Origin: CBCXVS01 sp965178525
GTDB taxonomy: Bacteria > Tectomicrobia > Entotheonellia > Entotheonellales > Entotheonellaceae
Length of the DNA stretch: 17,134 nucleotides
Assembly (NCBI GenBank): GCA_965178525.1
Contig: CBCXVS010000161.1
Location: forward strand, 1-17,134
Reading direction: 5' to 3'
This document shows positions 7,418-15,711 of the stretch, piece after piece (within the stretch, counting starts at the first letter, position 1; each line of letters starts with the position of its first letter). Under the pieces are notes generated by a model, which saw only the letters and a list, made by a program, of their open reading frames with translations, was not told the DNA's origin and made no database searches. A program made the position numbers and the translations under genes.

Positions 7418-7821
7418 GACGACTGTTTCTCGATGCTAATGTTCTCTTTACCGCAGCCCATAATCCCCATGGAAAAGCGGCGCTCGTCATCCAGCTCGCG
7501 ACGGAAGGATACTGGGAAGCCGTCACATCCGCACTGGCCATCGAGGAGGCCCGCCGCAATCTCGAACGCAAGTATCCCCATTGTCTGCCGGATTTTGCGG
7601 CCTTACTCGACGGCATCGAGCAGGTTCCATCGGGTGATGGCACCCATTGTCCCGTGCCTTTACCCTCGAAAGATAAACCCATTCTGGAAGCCGCGATTCA
7701 CTGTCAAGCGACGCATCTGCTAACAGGAGATATCAAAGACTTTGGGCCTTATATGAATCGGCCTGAAATATGTGCCGGGGTCACGATTCAGACGATCGCG
7801 CAGTTTCTCGATCGTCTATAG
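7414..7821 (+). CDS. PIN-domain toxin, module 2
   Basis: The 135-residue PIN-domain protein keeps the metal-binding acidic residues: D7 (LFLDANVLF), E44/E45 (AIEEARRN), D87 (PSKDKPILEAAI) and D106/D109 (LLTGDIKDFG). The GTG start overlaps the antitoxin stop (GTGA), a typical translationally coupled pair. It is a divergent PIN subgroup compared with modules 1 and 3; the three toxins do not look like recent copies of one another. The TAG stop lies at the edge of the repeat that carries the MFS 3' end, so the module sits exactly between the two MFS tails. Confidence 0.9.
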   Translation: MRRLFLDANVLFTAAHNPHGKAALVIQLATEGYWEAVTSALAIEEARRNLERKYPHCLPDFAALLDGIEQVPSGDGTHCPVPLPSKDKPILEAAIHCQATHLLTGDIKDFGPYMNRPEICAGVTIQTIAQFLDRL

Positions 7822-7856
7822 CAAAACCCCAATCGTGTTTTACCCAGCGTCCATTC

Positions 7857-9065
7857 CTAACGGCTTCGCGGACGCGTCACAAGACCCATGGCCACGGCAA
7901 CCGCCAACACGCCGGCGGTCAGTAAAAATCCCGTTCTCGCCCCATACCCATTGGCCAGAACCGACACGATGGGCATCAAAGCAGCCTGCACGAGACGTCC
8001 CAACAGACTGAGCCAACTCATGGTGGTAGCCCGATGCGCACTGGGAATGCGGTCGTGAATTTCCCGGCGAATCACAGGGACGCAAGTCCAAGTCAGTTGC
8101 AGTAGAATCGCCCCTAACAGCACCCAGGCGCTGGCGACCATGCCCATACTCAGGTGGATCACAATCACAAACGCGATCACGCCGAGGAGATACGTGAGCG
8201 AGCGGTGAGGGGGAACGCGGGGAGAAAGTGTCGCGGTGAAAACACCGCCGGCGAGATAACTGGCCAGTAAGAGCAGCGGCAGCCAGCCCTGATGATGCGG
8301 CAGGTGTTCGAGAAAAAGCGTTTGCACGAGCCAGGCGGCCGCGATGCTCGCCCCGGTGATCACCGCCGTCAGGAGGATGACCCAGCGCACGACCGGGTGA
8401 TCGACAAAGGCCGTGCGCCAGGCTTCGCGGAAGCGTTCGAGGTGATGGGTGGCTTGGGTTTTTTCCAGCGGGGTTTCCACCAACCTCAGACTCAACCCGA
8501 GGAGCATGACGGCTCGGGCAGCGTTCGCCGCAAAGGCCCATCGGGGTGCGGAGAGAAAGAGAAAACCCGAGGCGAGCAAGGATCCCACGGCCTCGCCCAT
8601 ACGGCCGCGAAAGACGCCTCGGCTTTCCAGCTTTTGATATTCTTCCTCCCGCCCTCGGGCTTTTAAGCTATCGTAGAGCAAGGCGGAATCGGCGCCAGAG
8701 ACAAAGCCATGGCTCGTGGCACTGAACATCTGCGCGATGAAGAAAGGCGCGAAGCTGTGGCCCATGACAAAGATGAGCATGGCGATGACGTACAAGGTAT
8801 CGCCGAGCGCCAGGCAGCGCCGTCGCCCCCAGCGGTCGGCCAGGTAGCCCGAGGGCACCTCCCACAGCACCATGGTGAAGGCAAAGATGCCTTGCAGGAG
8901 GAACAAGTCGCCCTTGGGTAAGTCGTTGGCCAGAAAAAACGGGCCATAAATCGGGGCCACGATGTAGAGCATGCGCAGACCTTGCATCCACACGAGAAGC
9001 CGGATATTGCGGTCGAATCTCGCCTCCAAAGTCATATGGGCCGGGCGCTTCAACTTGTCTAACAT
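7857..9065 (-). CDS. MFS transporter, probable drug or metabolite exporter
   Basis: The 402-residue membrane protein has about 12 hydrophobic segments. Loop 2-3 carries the major facilitator motif A (GYLADRWGRRR, about 73-83) after VLWEVPSG. The family transports small solutes by proton coupling; the substrate is unknown. A central hydrophilic loop (SLKARGREEEYQKLESRG) and another near ETPLEKTQATHHLERF separate the halves. ATG 9065 has AAGGGA about 8 nt upstream. Longer frames up to 9233 have no transmembrane or family-like sequence there. It is divergent from the giant regulator at 9290 with 224 bp between them, so the regulator may control it. The last 165 bp are duplicated at 6808-6972, TAG stop included. 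Confidence 0.88.
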   Translation of the reverse strand: MLDKLKRPAHMTLEARFDRNIRLLVWMQGLRMLYIVAPIYGPFFLANDLPKGDLFLLQGIFAFTMVLWEVPSGYLADRWGRRRCLALGDTLYVIAMLIFVMGHSFAPFFIAQMFSATSHGFVSGADSALLYDSLKARGREEEYQKLESRGVFRGRMGEAVGSLLASGFLFLSAPRWAFAANAARAVMLLGLSLRLVETPLEKTQATHHLERFREAWRTAFVDHPVVRWVILLTAVITGASIAAAWLVQTLFLEHLPHHQGWLPLLLLASYLAGGVFTATLSPRVPPHRSLTYLLGVIAFVIVIHLSMGMVASAWVLLGAILLQLTWTCVPVIRREIHDRIPSAHRATTMSWLSLLGRLVQAALMPIVSVLANGYGARTGFLLTAGVLAVAVAMGLVTRPRSR

Positions 9066-9161
9066 GGCGTCAATCCCTTCTCTCAAGCTCCGATTGGAAA
9101 CCCATGCGTTGGCCGTCGTGCTGATGCTAAGGGCAACCGCAGGCGGACGTCCCGATGCGAG

Positions 9162-9187
9162 GCCGATGGTTCGCCGATGTTTCATCG
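9162..9187. promoter_or_regulatory. candidate operator between MFS gene and regulator
   Basis: GCCGATG occurs at 9162-9168 and again at 9173-9179, an 11-bp direct repeat. It is followed by TTT and CATCG, giving also a small inverted repeat (CGATG/CATCG). OmpR/PhoB-type winged helices usually bind tandem direct repeats 10-11 bp apart, and the divergent regulator has such a domain. It lies about 100 bp from both start codons. Motifs this short can arise by chance. Confidence 0.3.
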
Positions 9188-9289
9188 ATATTTTGCCGAC
9201 AGACTTTCCTTCTGCGGACAGACATGCGATCATACGGAGACGTCCAGGAGGTTGAGCAGGTCGAAGCGCTTGGCGAGGGGGAGCGGACG

Positions 9290-12200
9290 GTGCGCTATGG
9301 TTTTGGGGATTTTATCCTCGATACACAACGCTATGAATTGCGCCAATCCGGCGCGTCCGTTCCATTAGGCCCCTAGGTTTTCGATGTGCTCGTCTATCTC
9401 GTGGCGCATCGCGACCGGGTGGTGACCAAGCAAGAACTCTTTGATCGTCTGTGGCCGGAGCAATTCGTCACCGACGACGCTTTAGGCCGCTGTGTCCGAT
9501 CTGCCCGCCGCGCCCTTGGCGACAAGCCCAACCCATCGCAGTACATTTCGACCGTGCGAGGGCGGGGCTACCGTTTTATTGCATCGGTTCAGGACATGCC
9601 GGAGGCGCGGTCGGAGCCTGAGGCCCTGAAACGGGAAAGCGAGAGCGATTTCCCGCCATCTCGGACCGGGCAGTCAACTGACCCCGCCATTCCTGACGCC
9701 CGGACGCCACCGGGTCCGGAACCTGCTCAACCTGCCGCGCTAGCGCTTGAAGGCGAGTACAAATACGTGACGGCGCTTTGTGGGACCTTGCTCGACGCGT
9801 CTCGTCTCGCGTCGCAATTGGGACCCGAGTCCATGCATGTCTTGATGCAGCGTGTGTTTGCCATTGTTCGGCAGGCTGTGCAGCGCTACATGGGCACGCT
9901 AATAGAATTCGGTGGCGAGCGCTTCCTGGCGCTATTTGGGGCTCCGGTGGCCCAGGAGGATCATGCCCAACGAGCGGTCTTGGCAGCGCTTGCGGTCCGT
10001 CAGGCTTTGCAAGATGTGGATAGCCAAAGCGGGCCAGCACAAGAGGAGAGCCTGTCGTTGAGCATGGGGTTGCACACGGGACGGGTGCTTGTGGGTGGAT
10101 TGGGTGAGGATATCGATCAACTCTACACCGCGATGGGAGAGACCACTCGGCTGGCTTGCCAACTGAGCGCGGGCGCCACGTCCGGCGCTATTCTCATCAG
10201 CGCGGCCATGCAGCCATTGATCGCGGAAGATGTGCAAGCTGAGCTGGATGCCACGATCGACGCGAGTACGTTCGGAATGCCGCAGCCCGTCTACAGGCTA
10301 GAGGGCCTGCGACGCAAGGACTTAGGCCACGCCGGGCGTGGCGCCCGCGTGCAAAGTCCCTTTGTCGGGCGGCAACACGATATGGCCATGCTGGACGAGC
10401 GTTTTGCCGCCGCCATGGGCGGACAGGGACAAGTCATCAGCCTGGTTGGCGAACCGGGTATTGGCAAATCGCGCCTCTTAGCGGAATGTTGCCGCCGTTT
10501 CCAAACGCAGGGCGTGACGTGTTATCAAGGACAGTGTTTATCATACGGCAGCGCCACCCCCTATTTGCCGGTGCTGGATATCTTACGGCAACGCATCGGT
10601 GTCACGGCGGAAGACGCCCCGGACATCATCACGACCAAAGCCCGGCAATGTTTGCACGACATGGGCGTATCCGCTGAAGAGACGCTGCCGTTTCTGCTGC
10701 CGCTTCTCAACGCCTTATCCGAGCCGGAGCGGCTCACGGCCTTAGCGCCACCGGCGAGAAAGGAGCGGACTTTTGCCATTTTGCGGCAACTGATCTTACA
10801 TGAGGCCCAAAACTGTCCGCTCGTCGTCATGATTGACAACCTGCACTGGATCGATGCGACGTCGGAAGAGTGGCTGACCTCGCTCGTGGAGCGCCTGCCG
10901 CACGCGCGTATGTTGCTCCTGGTCACCCATCGCCCCGGGTATCAGCCGCCCTGGCTGCCCCAATCCGTGGCCACCCAAATTGCCCTGCAGCGCTTAGCGC
11001 GGCGTGAAAGCCGTGTCGTCGTGAACGCCATTTTGCAGACGGCGCGGCTGCCGCACGGGCGCATCCGGGACATCTTGGCCAGGGCAAACGGCAATCCGTT
11101 GTTTCTGGAAGCCCTGGCATGGGACGTCATGGAGCATGCGGATCAGGGGCCGCCGTTAACCATACCCGAGACGGTCCAGGCCGTCATTGCAGCCCGTATC
11201 GATCGGCTTGAACCGACTGAAAAACGCCTGCTGCAGATCGCGGCGACGATCGGCACACCCATCGCCTGGCCGGTCCTGGCGGCCGTGTCGGAACTCCCGT
11301 CCGAAGCGCTGGCGACACATGTGCGACATTTGTGCCTGGCGGAATTCCTCCTCGAAACGCAATCCATTCCTGAGCCGGCATACATGTTTAAACACGTGCT
11401 CATCCAGGACGTGGCCTATCAGTCGCTCGTCACGAGCACCCAACAACACTATCATCAACGCATTGCCGAAGTGATAGCGGCGGAATTTCCCGACATCGTG
11501 CAGCTGCAACCGGAGCGCTTGGCGCATCATTACACGGGCGCCGCTTGCCATGCAAAAGCGGTATCGTATTGGCGGCAAGCCGGCTTGCGGGCGCAAGCAC
11601 ACTCGGCGCACTTGGAAGCCGTCAGCCATCTCACCAAGGGCATCGACTGTCTAACGCATGTGCCGGACACGGTTGACCGGCATCGGCATGAACTTGAACT
11701 CCAGCTCGCGCTGGCGCCGTCCCTGGTGGCCACACAAGGCTTTGCCACACCGGACGTTGGGCGGTGCTACCGCCGTGCCATGACGCTTGGTGAACGCGTC
11801 GGCCAGGCGCCACAGCAAGCGCGCGTGCTCATGGGATTGCGGTCGTTTTACATCATGCAGGCCGACCTGCAGACCTCGCTTGAGGTGGGCGAGCGCCTGT
11901 TGCACCTCGCACAGGACGCACAAGATCCCATTCTGCTGGGTGAAGGGCATCGGGCGCTGGGGCAAACGTTATTCCATCTCGGCGAGTTCCCAAGCGCCCG
12001 CACGCATTTGCAGCAAGCCCTCGCCATCTATGCCGCGCTGCCCGCGAAAACGCCGATCCCCCTCAGCCCCAGTGGGCTTGATCCCAACATGTTTACCCTA
12101 TTTTGGTTGGCCTCAGTATGGTGGATTCTGGGTTACCCGGATCAGGCCATGCAGCACAGCGACGCGGGCATGACGCTAGCCCGGGAACGGGCTCACCCGT

Positions 12201-12865
12201 TTAATCTCAGCTCGGCTTTCGGCTATCGTGGCGCCATGTACCAAATGCGCGGGTTGTTCGGTGAAGCGGCGCAGTGTTTTCAAACCGCGATCGAACTGGC
12301 GTGCAAGTATGGAATGGCGCCGCAAATTCATCAAGCCTCGTACCAAAGCGTCATTCTGACCGCCCATGAACAGAGCCCGCAAGCGTTTGACCGCATGCAT
12401 CAGGCGTTGGATGCCTGCCGGGCCACCGGGACGTTCATCCGGTTGCCGACGTACCTCGCCCACGTGGCCAACGCGTATCGGTCCGCTGGCAGGGTCGGCG
12501 AGGCGCTGGCGATGCTGACCGATGCCTTTGCCCAGGTCGAACGCACGGGAGAGCACTGGTATGAAGCCGAACTGTACCGGCTCTGGGGTGAGTGCTTGCT
12601 CGTACAGCCCCGTGAGCATGAACACATGCGCCAAGCGGAATTGAGCTTTCGGTAGGCTCTCGATATGGCCCATCGGCAGCAGGCCAACACCTGGGCGCTG
12701 CGGGCCGCCATGGCTCTGAGCCGTCTGTGGATACAGCAAGGCAAACACGCCGAGGCGCGCGATCTCTTGCTGCCGATCTACCATCGATTCACGGAGGGCT
12801 TTGACACGGCGGATCTCCAAGCCGCGCAGGTGCTCTGCCAATGCCTCGATACCTGTACGGATTAG
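9290..12865 (+). pseudogene. giant winged-helix/cyclase-like/AAA ATPase/TPR regulator, two in-frame amber codons
   Basis: The frame from GTG 9290 (GGGAG 7 nt upstream) to TAG 12863 encodes about 1190 residues with TAG at codon 29 (9374-9376) and again at 12653-12655. Domains in order: OmpR/PhoB-type winged helix (1-100); Pro-rich linker; degenerate class III cyclase-like domain (about 156-337); AAA/STAND-like ATPase with P-loop GEPGIGKSR (387-395) and Walker B VVMIDNLHWID (about 512-522); helical TPR-like repeats to the end. The cyclase domain lacks the metal Asp residues (LCGTLLDAS, GGERFLALF), so it is probably not catalytic. Both stops sit where the family appears to have Gln (LGP-VFDVL, SFR-ALDMA), one C-to-T step from CAG. 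The longest uninterrupted part, GTG 9386 to 12655, codes for 1089 residues but lacks the first strands of the winged helix. The protein would be cytoplasmic. Confidence 0.85.
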
Positions 12866-13173
12866 GACACCCCGGCTGCCGCCATCACCTCCTCGATCAC
12901 CTTCACCTCGATCTTGGCGATGTGGCTGGTGGGCCGGTCACCTAACGCCGTGCGCTCCGGTGAAGCGAAATATTCTGCCTCTTTGGCCGGGATCTCCTCA
13001 GCGCTGTTAAAACAGCGTACCCAGATAAACTCGGTGCGGTCGGCGTTGACCCACGTATTCTGCACCGGCATACCTAGGCGGTCATGCAGGGGCCGGATAT
13101 GCTCATTGAAAAGCTGCAACCAGGCATCCATCATGCCCCGATTAATCGTGTAAATGCGAAGTTGAGCGACCAC
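12862..13173 (-). CDS. NIPSNAP-family protein
   Basis: The 103-residue protein is of the NIPSNAP family (dimeric alpha-beta barrel fold): QLRIYTINRGMMDAWLQLFNEHIRPLHDRLG, then TEFIWVRCFNSAEE and the closing AKIEVKV strand. Small proteins of this fold are often found in bacterial catabolic clusters as enzymes or binding proteins of unclear role. GTG 13173 is chosen because GGAGG lies 7 nt upstream; the frame to 13209 adds a basic leader without a ribosome site. Its TAA overlaps by two bases the final TAG of the regulator frame (convergent). It is divergent from the amidase, and the shared bipartite motif lies 109 bp before its start, so co-control with the amidase and hyuAB is likely. Confidence 0.82.
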   Translation of the reverse strand: MVAQLRIYTINRGMMDAWLQLFNEHIRPLHDRLGMPVQNTWVNADRTEFIWVRCFNSAEEIPAKEAEYFASPERTALGDRPTSHIAKIEVKVIEEVMAAAGVS

Positions 13174-13281
13174 GGTCTTCCTCCTTGATATACGTTCAGG
13201 CTTTTTCAACTCCGGAAGGAGATAGAAACCGCCTCCTTCTCACTTTGCGCCATCAAAAGAGAGAGCCACACCCCCTGTGCA

Positions 13282-13314
13282 CTATAGCAAATCGTCGAAA
13301 ATGGTGCATAATAG
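13282..13314. promoter_or_regulatory. bipartite control motif upstream of amidase (shared with hyuA)
   Basis: CTATAGCAAA (13282-13291) and TGCATAATAG (13305-13314) have the same 13-bp gap as at 5214-5246 and the same GTGCAC lead-in. It lies 38 bp before the amidase ATG. CATAAT (13307-13312) could be the amidase -10 hexamer, with only a poor -35. Relative to the NIPSNAP gene the motif has the same orientation as it has to hyuA. No similarity to the hyuA region extends beyond the motif, so this looks like a conserved binding site rather than a duplicated segment. Confidence 0.55.
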
Positions 13315-13351
13315 AAACCATCGGCCCAACGCGAACAGGAAAGGACGACCG

Positions 13352-14776
13352 ATGGACACAGCGACACTCCCCCTGCTTTCCGCATCGGAGTTGGCTCGCC
13401 TGATCGAGCGCAAAGACATCTCCCCGGTCGAGGTGACCGAGGCCTATTTACGCCGCATTGAGGCGTTGGACGGCCAATTTAACGCCTATCTTACTGTCTG
13501 CCCCGATGAGGCGCGCCAGGCCGCTCGCGAGGCGGAACAAGAGATTCTCCAAGGTCATTACCGGGGTCCCATGCACGGTATTCCGGTCGCGGTCAAAGAT
13601 CAGTTCTTCACCCGAGGCATCCGCACGACCGGCGGCTCCCGCATTCTAGCGGACTGGATCCCCGACGAAGACGCCACAGTCATCGCCAAGTTGAAACAAG
13701 CCGGTGCGGTCCTCCTTGGCAAGACCAATCTCACCGAGTTTGCCATTACCGCATTGTCGCATGCTTTCAGCACGCCCCGCAATCCCTGGAATCTCGACTG
13801 TTTTACCGGCGGCTCGAGCAGTGGTTCCGGCGCCGCCACCGCGGCGTTTCTCTGTGCCACCTCGCTCGGGGAAGACACGGGCGGTTCCATTCGCTTTCCG
13901 GCCACCTGGTGCGGCCTGGTTGGCCTGCGCCCGAGCTGGGGGCGGGTGAGTCGCTACGGCGTCATGCGCGGCGTCTGGTCACTCGACACGGTCGGGCCCA
14001 TTTCGCGCACGGTTGAGGATGCCGCCATCACCCTCGGGGCGATTGCCGGACACGATCCGAACGATCCGCATAGCTGGGACACGCCCGTGCCGGATTATCG
14101 TCAGGCCCTGACGGGCGATATTCGAGGTCTCCGGGTTGGCGTGGTCTCCGAGCAGATGGCCGATGCATCGGTGCAACCGGAGGTGCGTGACTCGGTCGCA
14201 CAGGCCACGACTGTGCTCGGCGAACTCGGCGCCACCGTGGAGCCCGTCTCCCTGCCCTTGACGCAACACAGTAGTGTCGTTTCCGGTGTGCTCTTGTTGG
14301 CGGAATCGGCGATGAATCACCGCACATGGGTGCGAAAACGCCTCGATGATTACAGGCATGACAACCGCATCGGCCTACTCACGGGGAGTATTCTGCCCGC
14401 CCAGGCGTATGAAAAAGCCCAGAAGCTCAGGCATCTTATCCGGCAGCAGGTGTTGGAGGCGTTGGCGACTTATGATGTGCTGGCGCTGCCTACGGCTGGC
14501 AAAACGGCGCAGCCCATCGCAGATGATCCGGTGATCACGAATAAGGCGACCGCGTCGCGGGCGCCGTATTTGCTCACCCGTTTTTTTAACTTGGCGGGTG
14601 GGCCAGCGATTTCGGTGCCATGCGGGTTCAGCACGGAGGGGCTGCCGATTGGCATGCAACTCGGCGGCCGCATTGGCGATGAGGCCACGGTTCTGCGGGT
14701 GGCCCACGCGTACGAGCAACGGACATCCTGGCACACGCAGCGGCCACCGGCGGTTGTGTCTGAGCGCGAGGGTTAA
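13352..14776 (+). CDS. amidase-signature family amidohydrolase
   Basis: The 474-residue protein is of the amidase signature family (Ser-cisSer-Lys hydrolases such as GatA and aryl/alkyl amidases). The catalytic Lys is K82 (PVAVKDQFF). The glycine/serine-rich block FTGGSSSGSGAATAAF (151-166) supplies the cis-Ser, and the nucleophile is S179 (EDTGGSIRFPA). The C-terminal FFNLAGGPAISVPCGF...LPIGMQLGG is also typical. ATG 13352 has AAAGGA 6 nt upstream; ATG 13277 would start inside the control motif and is rejected. It hydrolyses an amide or carbamoyl group. The shared upstream motif suggests it acts in one pathway with HyuAB and the monooxygenase, for example on the ring-opened product (inference). 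It is unlikely to be a Gat subunit, as no gatB or gatC is beside it. Frame and stop (TAA) are intact. Confidence 0.92.
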   Translation: MDTATLPLLSASELARLIERKDISPVEVTEAYLRRIEALDGQFNAYLTVCPDEARQAAREAEQEILQGHYRGPMHGIPVAVKDQFFTRGIRTTGGSRILADWIPDEDATVIAKLKQAGAVLLGKTNLTEFAITALSHAFSTPRNPWNLDCFTGGSSSGSGAATAAFLCATSLGEDTGGSIRFPATWCGLVGLRPSWGRVSRYGVMRGVWSLDTVGPISRTVEDAAITLGAIAGHDPNDPHSWDTPVPDYRQALTGDIRGLRVGVVSEQMADASVQPEVRDSVAQATTVLGELGATVEPVSLPLTQHSSVVSGVLLLAESAMNHRTWVRKRLDDYRHDNRIGLLTGSILPAQAYEKAQKLRHLIRQQVLEALATYDVLALPTAGKTAQPIADDPVITNKATASRAPYLLTRFFNLAGGPAISVPCGFSTEGLPIGMQLGGRIGDEATVLRVAHAYEQRTSWHTQRPPAVVSEREG

Positions 14777-14798
14777 GACGGTAGGATAGGTCGGGATA

Positions 14799-14863
14799 GG
14801 GGGTCAAACCGACGTGTTGCCTATGACTCTTTGTTTTAAAAGCAACACGTCGATTTGACCCCC
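14799..14863. repeat. 22-bp inverted repeat after amidase
   Basis: Arms 14799-14820 and 14842-14863 are complementary at 21 of 22 positions around a 21-nt AT-rich loop. The outer ends are GGGGGTCAAA and TTTGACCCCC, the inner ends GTGTTGC and GCAACAC. It starts 22 bp after the amidase stop, so it may terminate that transcript. It has no strong T-tract, and its stem is long and G/C-bounded, which also fits a REP- or MITE-like palindromic element. Only one copy is in the window. Confidence 0.75.
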
Positions 14864-14932
14864 TGGATTTTCACATATAGACTTGCATAGGTCGCAACAA
14901 ACGACACATTATCACGATATGGGTACCATAAC

Positions 14933-15405
14933 GTGGCAAAACGCGTTTATATCGAAACGACCTTCCAAGCTACTTGGCGGCGCGCCCAAGCCGTGATTTG
15001 CTCCAAGCGGCACGCCAACACATCACTCACGACTGGTGGCACAATGAACGACAGGATTACGACCTTTGCATCTCCGAGATGGTTCTCGACGAGGCTGCAG
15101 CAGGAGACACAGAGGCTGCGGCAAGACGCCTAGCATTGCTGCAAGCCCTCCCGTTACTTGATCTGACAGACGCGGTAAACGTCGTTGCAAAGGCGATCAT
15201 GGCAGCTGGCCTACTTCCTGTGCAAGCCGCGCGCGATGCCGTACACATTGCGGTATCATCGGTTCACCGCGTCGATATTCTGCTGACTTGGAATTGCCGC
15301 CACATTGCGAATGCAGCCATTATGAAGGAATTGGGACAGGTGGTGACCCGCTGTGGCCACGACATTCCGATCATCTGCACTCCAGAAGAATTGTTAGGAG
15401 ATTGA
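14933..15405 (+). pseudogene. PIN-domain toxin of module 3, frameshifted
   Basis: GTG 14933 begins MAKRVYIETT, the usual N-terminus of this PIN subgroup. The frame then derails. Adding one base (A) between 14962 and 14963 restores IPSYLAARPSRDLL and joins the continuing frame to the TGA at 15405, giving about 157 residues. Landmarks in the restored protein are E8 (YIETT), VLDEAAAGD, RDAVHIAVS, LLTWNCRHIAN and CTPEELLGD. The lesion is one base outside any homopolymer. As given, only an N-terminally shortened product lacking the first acidic residue can be made, which would be inactive. It is either a genuine dead toxin or a sequence error. Confidence 0.82.
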
Positions 15406-15590
15406 TGGCCATGACACAGATCAAACAAAGCACAACGACAGACGAAGTCATACAGGAAGTCAGGACAATTAAAGAAGACCTGGCTCGATCGATGGACTTT
15501 GATATCGATCGGATTCTGGACAATACCAGAGAGAAACAGAACAAGAGTGGCCGAACGATTCTAAGTCCGCCTATTTATCAAGACGTCTAA
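15405..15590 (+). CDS. antitoxin-like partner of PIN module 3
   Basis: This 61-residue protein (DEVIQEVRTIKEDLARSMDFDIDRILDNTREKQNKSGR) is followed by a short basic/proline tail. Small proteins with a VREVRAIRE-like helix and an RxxRE...SGR motif typically follow PIN genes of the IETTIPSYL type. The order is thus toxin first, the reverse of modules 1 and 2. The start ATG overlaps the toxin TGA by one base (TGATG) with AGGAG just upstream; a second ATG at 15411 has better spacing. It is intact although its toxin is frameshifted, as expected if loss of the toxin is tolerated but the antitoxin is harmless. Role inferred from context and pattern. Confidence 0.72.
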   Translation: MAMTQIKQSTTTDEVIQEVRTIKEDLARSMDFDIDRILDNTREKQNKSGRTILSPPIYQDV

Positions 15591-15711
15591 TCCCTGACTC
15601 CGGGTCACAAGGGTCACATCTTCAATCTGCAACAGATTCGCTCTGGAAGGACGCTGCGAAGCCGTCACGACCTTGCTGACGTCCGTATGTTCTGCCGCTT
15701 CAATTCTACTT

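Noticed and set aside
7816..7825. A third CTATAGCAAA, overlapping the PIN toxin 2 stop codon
   Set aside because: The second half TGCATAATAG is absent at the expected distance, and the site lies partly in coding sequence; a chance match of ten bases is possible.
12176..12841. A 221-codon minus-strand frame
   Set aside because: Antisense to the TPR end of the regulator and without motifs. The plus strand has clear family sequence running through the second amber codon.
9374..12865. Genome-wide reassignment of TAG to glutamine
   Set aside because: TAG appears to be a normal stop elsewhere here: MFS gene (7857-7859), its duplicated tail, PIN toxin 2 (7819-7821) and antitoxin 1 (6243-6245, coupled to the toxin start). 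Decay or local suppression is simpler.
13277..13351. Amidase start at ATG 13277
   Set aside because: It would place translation within the shared control motif and has no ribosome site; ATG 13352 has AAAGGA at the right distance.
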